DNA of 64,000 bases from Algoriphagus ornithinivorans. Lineage in GTDB: Bacteria > Bacteroidota > Bacteroidia > Cytophagales > Cyclobacteriaceae. Each line of letters starts with the position of its first letter. Position 1 is the first letter of the stretch. A program made the translations under genes and the position numbers. Shown one piece after another: positions 61,486 through 64,000 of the stretch. The notes under the pieces are model-generated. The model saw only the letters and a list, made by a program, of their open reading frames with translations, did not search any database and was not told the origin of the DNA. The stretch spans positions 64,183 through 128,182 of the forward strand of contig NZ_FOVW01000012.1 of the NCBI RefSeq assembly GCF_900115305.1, read 5' to 3'.

Positions 61486-62163
61486 TCAAGCTTCTCCATA
61501 AAGTTTGAAAGTCATATTTCTCAAGGCCGGATTATTGACAGCATAATGCATCGCCTCAGCAATTTCTTTAGGACTTACCCATTTGCTAAAATCCGAATCG
61601 GGCATAGCCTCTCTGTTTGGCGGAGTGTCAATAATACTTGGAACGAAAACATGAGAACGAATATTGGTCTCTTTGGTTTCGGTCGCTAAAATTTCTGCCA
61701 AAGACACAATCAGCCTTTTACTCATCGCATAGGCGATCGTAGCAGAAGCGTCTTCTAATTGCAAAGCAGGACGCGCACCCACAAACAAGAAAGTGCCTTT
61801 TTGCTGCTTCTTCATAAAAGGAAGGAATCCCCTTACCAGATGATATGCGCTAAAAAAATTGAGAGAAAACATTTTTTCAAAATCAGACTGCTTGGCATCC
61901 TCAATTGATCCCATCGCAAATCCTCCTACTATCATGGCCAAGGCATCCAACTCATTGTATTGAAGCTGATATTCCTTGACAAACTCGGCCACAGACTCCT
62001 CATTTGTTACATCTACTTCGTAGCTATCATCCGCATCTTCCACTTCCTCGTCTTTCCCTGGTTGAAGTAATGCGATAACATGATATCCTTCTCTTTTAAA
62101 CTTTTCTACAACAGCTGAACCTAAGTTTCCGGCAGCACCGGTAATGATGATATTTCTACTCAT
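61486..62163 (-). CDS. Short-chain dehydrogenase (dihydropteridine reductase-like)
   Basis: A 225-residue Rossmann-fold oxidoreductase. Seen: the cofactor loop TGAAGNLGSAVVEKF (8-22), acidic ...YEVDVTNEE, and the YxxxK pair in IAYAMSKRLIVSLAE. The usual catalytic Ser position is part of FVGARPALQ, without Ser. That arrangement resembles the dihydropteridine reductase branch (TGAKAAL...YGMAK), so a pterin or small carbonyl substrate is possible. Cytoplasmic. First gene of the SDR/NTF2-like/Gre-like operon. It starts at ATG 62163, divergent from the MscS gene with 56 bp between. Confidence 0.85.
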   Translation of the reverse strand: MSRNIIITGAAGNLGSAVVEKFKREGYHVIALLQPGKDEEVEDADDSYEVDVTNEESVAEFVKEYQLQYNELDALAMIVGGFAMGSIEDAKQSDFEKMFSLNFFSAYHLVRGFLPFMKKQQKGTFLFVGARPALQLEDASATIAYAMSKRLIVSLAEILATETKETNIRSHVFVPSIIDTPPNREAMPDSDFSKWVSPKEIAEAMHYAVNNPALRNMTFKLYGEA

Positions 62164-62219
62164 ATGCTAAAAACACGATTGATTATTGCTAAAATTAGGC
62201 TTTATTTTTCGATTAAGTT

Positions 62220-63113
62220 ATGAATCACCTAAAAACTAGTATACGAACCAAGGAGAATAGAAAGCGCTGGAACTTCGCCATCAAACTGATTCTCTTGATT
62301 TTACTGGAATTTATTTATGAAGGGGAAACATATTTGAGACCTCTTTTGGATAACTACTCACTCCTAAATCATGTAATCAGAGCATTGATATTTCTGCTCA
62401 GTGCAAACTTGATTATCTCCTTAGGAAGGATCATTACATTAAGACTTTACCTCCAAAAAACTGCGGAAACCAAAGTGCTTCCCAACTTTGTGGTTGGAAT
62501 AGGAAGGATCTCCGGAATACTCAATTCTCTGGCACTCCTCATTTCACTGATGCTAGCCTTTGGCATTCGGCCTTTAGAGTTTCTAACTTCCATCACCATT
62601 GTAGCGGCAGCGATTGCTTTATTGACAAAAGACTATATCACCAGTATTGTCAATGGTTTGATCATCATGTTTTCTGAGCAACTGGAAATTGGAGACAAAA
62701 TCACGATTGGGAAGAACACAGGGTTTATTAGAGATTTTACCTTAATGAATACTGTCCTAAAAAGTGAGACCGGGGAAATCATCATCATTCCCAATTCCAT
62801 GATGCTTACTTCGGACGTAATCAATTATTCAAAAAATAACACTCACCAGGTAGTTTTTGATGCAGAAATGCCCTATTCTACAGATCTTCAGTTGATCAAT
62901 TTGGAAGAAAAACTAGTCGAGGTTTTAAAGCAATTTTCTGATTATGTGATATTGGAAGGAGCTCAGTTGAATGTACTGGAAAGAAAGTCGGATAATGTAT
63001 TGGTACGCTATCAATTCCCTATCAAATCCGGTGAGAAATTGGTTGAATCTCAAGTTAGAAAAACCATCAATCAGGCATTCCTAAATTGGAGTAATGAACA
63101 CAGAAAAGCCTAA
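62220..63113 (+). CDS. MscS-family mechanosensitive channel
   Basis: A 297-residue inner-membrane channel that opens under membrane tension. Three hydrophobic helices are seen at about 22-40, 55-80 and 92-140; the pore helix region reads GIRPLEFLTSITIVAAAIALLTKDYITSIVNG. The beta domain with LEIGDKITIGKNTGFIRDFTLMNTVLKSETGEIIIIPNSMM, the MscS signature, follows. It is a short MscS without extra domains. Its end overlaps the next gene by 20 bp. Confidence 0.92.
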   Translation: MNHLKTSIRTKENRKRWNFAIKLILLILLEFIYEGETYLRPLLDNYSLLNHVIRALIFLLSANLIISLGRIITLRLYLQKTAETKVLPNFVVGIGRISGILNSLALLISLMLAFGIRPLEFLTSITIVAAAIALLTKDYITSIVNGLIIMFSEQLEIGDKITIGKNTGFIRDFTLMNTVLKSETGEIIIIPNSMMLTSDVINYSKNNTHQVVFDAEMPYSTDLQLINLEEKLVEVLKQFSDYVILEGAQLNVLERKSDNVLVRYQFPIKSGEKLVESQVRKTINQAFLNWSNEHRKA

Positions 63114-63432
63114 TTATTTTGATCTTGTCTATCAGGTTGTCAAAGAGATACCTGAAGGCAGAGTTTGCTCTTATGGGGCCATTGCCAATTATTTGGGCCT
63201 AAAAAGTGGTGCCAGAATGGTAGGCTATGCCATGAATGCCGCTCACACTTTACCAGATGTACCTGCGCATCGTGTTGTCAACAGAAACGGCTTACTCACT
63301 GGCAAACATCATTTTCAAACCCCAACTAAAATGCAGGAGCTTTTAGAATCAGAAGGCGTTCAAGTTGAAAATGATCAGGTACAAAACTTTGAAAACCTAT
63401 TTTGGGACCCTGAAAAGGAATTAGGTTTTTGA
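63094..63432 (+). CDS. Alkyltransferase-like protein (MGMT family, no active Cys)
   Basis: A 112-residue protein like the DNA-binding domain of O6-methylguanine methyltransferase. Seen: VVKEIPEGRVCSYGAIANYLGLKSGARMVGYAMN and VPAHRVVNRNG. The active PCHRV motif reads PAHRV: Ala58 replaces the acceptor Cys. Such alkyltransferase-like proteins bind alkylated guanine and flag it for nucleotide excision repair. Arg41 of the helix-turn-helix is kept. It starts inside the MscS gene (20-bp overlap) and its stop touches the convergent symporter gene. Confidence 0.9.
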   Translation: MNTEKPNYFDLVYQVVKEIPEGRVCSYGAIANYLGLKSGARMVGYAMNAAHTLPDVPAHRVVNRNGLLTGKHHFQTPTKMQELLESEGVQVENDQVQNFENLFWDPEKELGF

Positions 63433-64000
63433 TCACTTTTTAATTCTTCCCAAATAGAGCCCCAAATACATCAGGAGTCCATTCAGAATCAAGGCTTCAA
63501 AGCCAAACTTGTATCCCCAGAGCCATTTTTCAGAATTATAACTGATCATAAAAGTCAGTAATGGAGCCATTATTGCCATTAAAGGAACCCAACGGTCTTT
63601 TACTTTCAATTTTGTAAACAACCCGAAAGCATAGAGGCCCAATAATGGGCCATAGGTATAGCCGGCTATGATAAAAACCGAGTTAATCACACTCTGATCA
63701 TTGATCCAATGAAAGATCAGAATGGCAACAAACATCACGAAGGTAAATGCAATGTGGACTCGCTTTCTAATTGCAACTCTTCTTTCCTTAGGATACTTCC
63801 GTTCTATCTCTAAGAAGTCAATGCAAAATGAAGTTGTCAAAGCTGTCAGTGTAGAATCAGCACTCGAATAAGCTGCAGCTGTGATTCCTAAAACGAAAAT
63901 AATTCCCGCAAAGGCGGAAAAATGCTGAGTGGCCAAAAGGGGAAAAAGCTCATCGGTTTTGGCCGGCAATTGAACACCCTTGGTTTCAGCATAGAGGTAG
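63433..64000 (-). CDS. Sodium:solute symporter, 3' part (runs off the window)
   Basis: About 189 C-terminal residues of an SSS-family transporter; the frame stays open to base 64000, so the start lies outside. Seen: KTDELFPLLATQHFSAFAG, then AAAYSSADSTLTALTTSFCIDF, the family sodium-site region, and at least four more membrane helices. The substrate cannot be told from this part. Convergent with the alkyltransferase-like gene, with no gap. Confidence 0.9.
   Translation of the reverse strand, partial: YLYAETKGVQLPAKTDELFPLLATQHFSAFAGIIFVLGITAAAYSSADSTLTALTTSFCIDFLEIERKYPKERRVAIRKRVHIAFTFVMFVAILIFHWINDQSVINSVFIIAGYTYGPLLGLYAFGLFTKLKVKDRWVPLMAIMAPLLTFMISYNSEKWLWGYKFGFEALILNGLLMYLGLYLGRIKK

Overview
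The window reads as chromosomal DNA of a Bacteroidota member, most likely of the Cytophagales/Cyclobacteriaceae type. The evidence is the low GC, weak or absent Shine-Dalgarno sites, a promoter of the form TTG-N20-TAnnTTTG before the tRNA-His gene, and typical families of this phylum (DUF4421, DUF4221, DUF4199, SusD-less lipoproteins, PolB-like DEDD exonuclease). I see no insertion sequence, prophage, CRISPR array or rRNA. It is mostly core metabolism in short operons, usually bounded by clear intrinsic terminators.

Layout. 0-7.8 kb: ALDH7-type aldehyde dehydrogenase, DUF4421 outer-membrane protein behind a possible 115-nt small RNA or leader, a small glycan-modification group (GT2, FkbM methyltransferase, second GT2), an aspartate-type aminotransferase and a secreted MORN-like protein. 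7.8-14 kb: YraN, LipB, a Bacteroidota hypothetical, a DEDD exonuclease, RNase R, a short-chain prenyl diphosphate synthase and a rhomboid protease. 14-15.7 kb: a divergent pair of a ribosome hibernation factor (HPF/RaiA) and a bacterial eRF1-like protein whose GGQ loop reads GQGGV. 15.7-19.6 kb: a 1021-residue BNR/sortilin-like propeller protein and rpmA/rplU. 20-29 kb: class Ia ribonucleotide reductase (nrdBA), DUF1569 protein, gcvP, M28 peptidase. 29-32.7 kb: a frameshifted S33-like hydrolase, DUF4221 lipoprotein, DEAD-box helicase. 32.7-39 kb: pyrC, tRNA-His, a 46-residue small gene, and a three-gene alpha-glucan operon (debranching enzyme, GT4, GH57). 39-45.9 kb: panB, PyrR-like PRTase, rsgA, waaA; then LMW-PTP/fructosamine kinase/GNAT, which looks like a protein-deglycation operon; then a Gfo/Idh/MocA oxidoreductase. 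46-54 kb: monofunctional aspartokinase, fbp, PQQ-type sugar dehydrogenase, gpsA-plsB-like pair, DUF4199 protein, long-chain prenyl synthase. 54-64 kb: GH43 lipoprotein, thrABC with a Thr-rich leader peptide not previously obvious as an ORF, Gre-like factor/NTF2-like/SDR operon, MscS channel, alkyltransferase-like protein and the 3' part of a sodium:solute symporter.

How genes work together. thrA-thrB-thrC plus the separate aspartokinase give the aspartate-to-threonine route, and the thr leader peptide points to attenuation by charged tRNA-Thr. gpsA and the PlsB-like acyltransferase make and acylate glycerol-3-phosphate. The 34.5-39 kb operon handles storage glucan. The two prenyl synthases differ in the residue five before the first DDxxD (Phe versus Ala), which predicts short and long products. 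No wholly new system is proved here. The best leads are the HPF/eRF1-like pair, the deglycation operon, the thr leader, the poly-A frameshift at 30.07 kb and the terminator-bearing leader before DUF4421.
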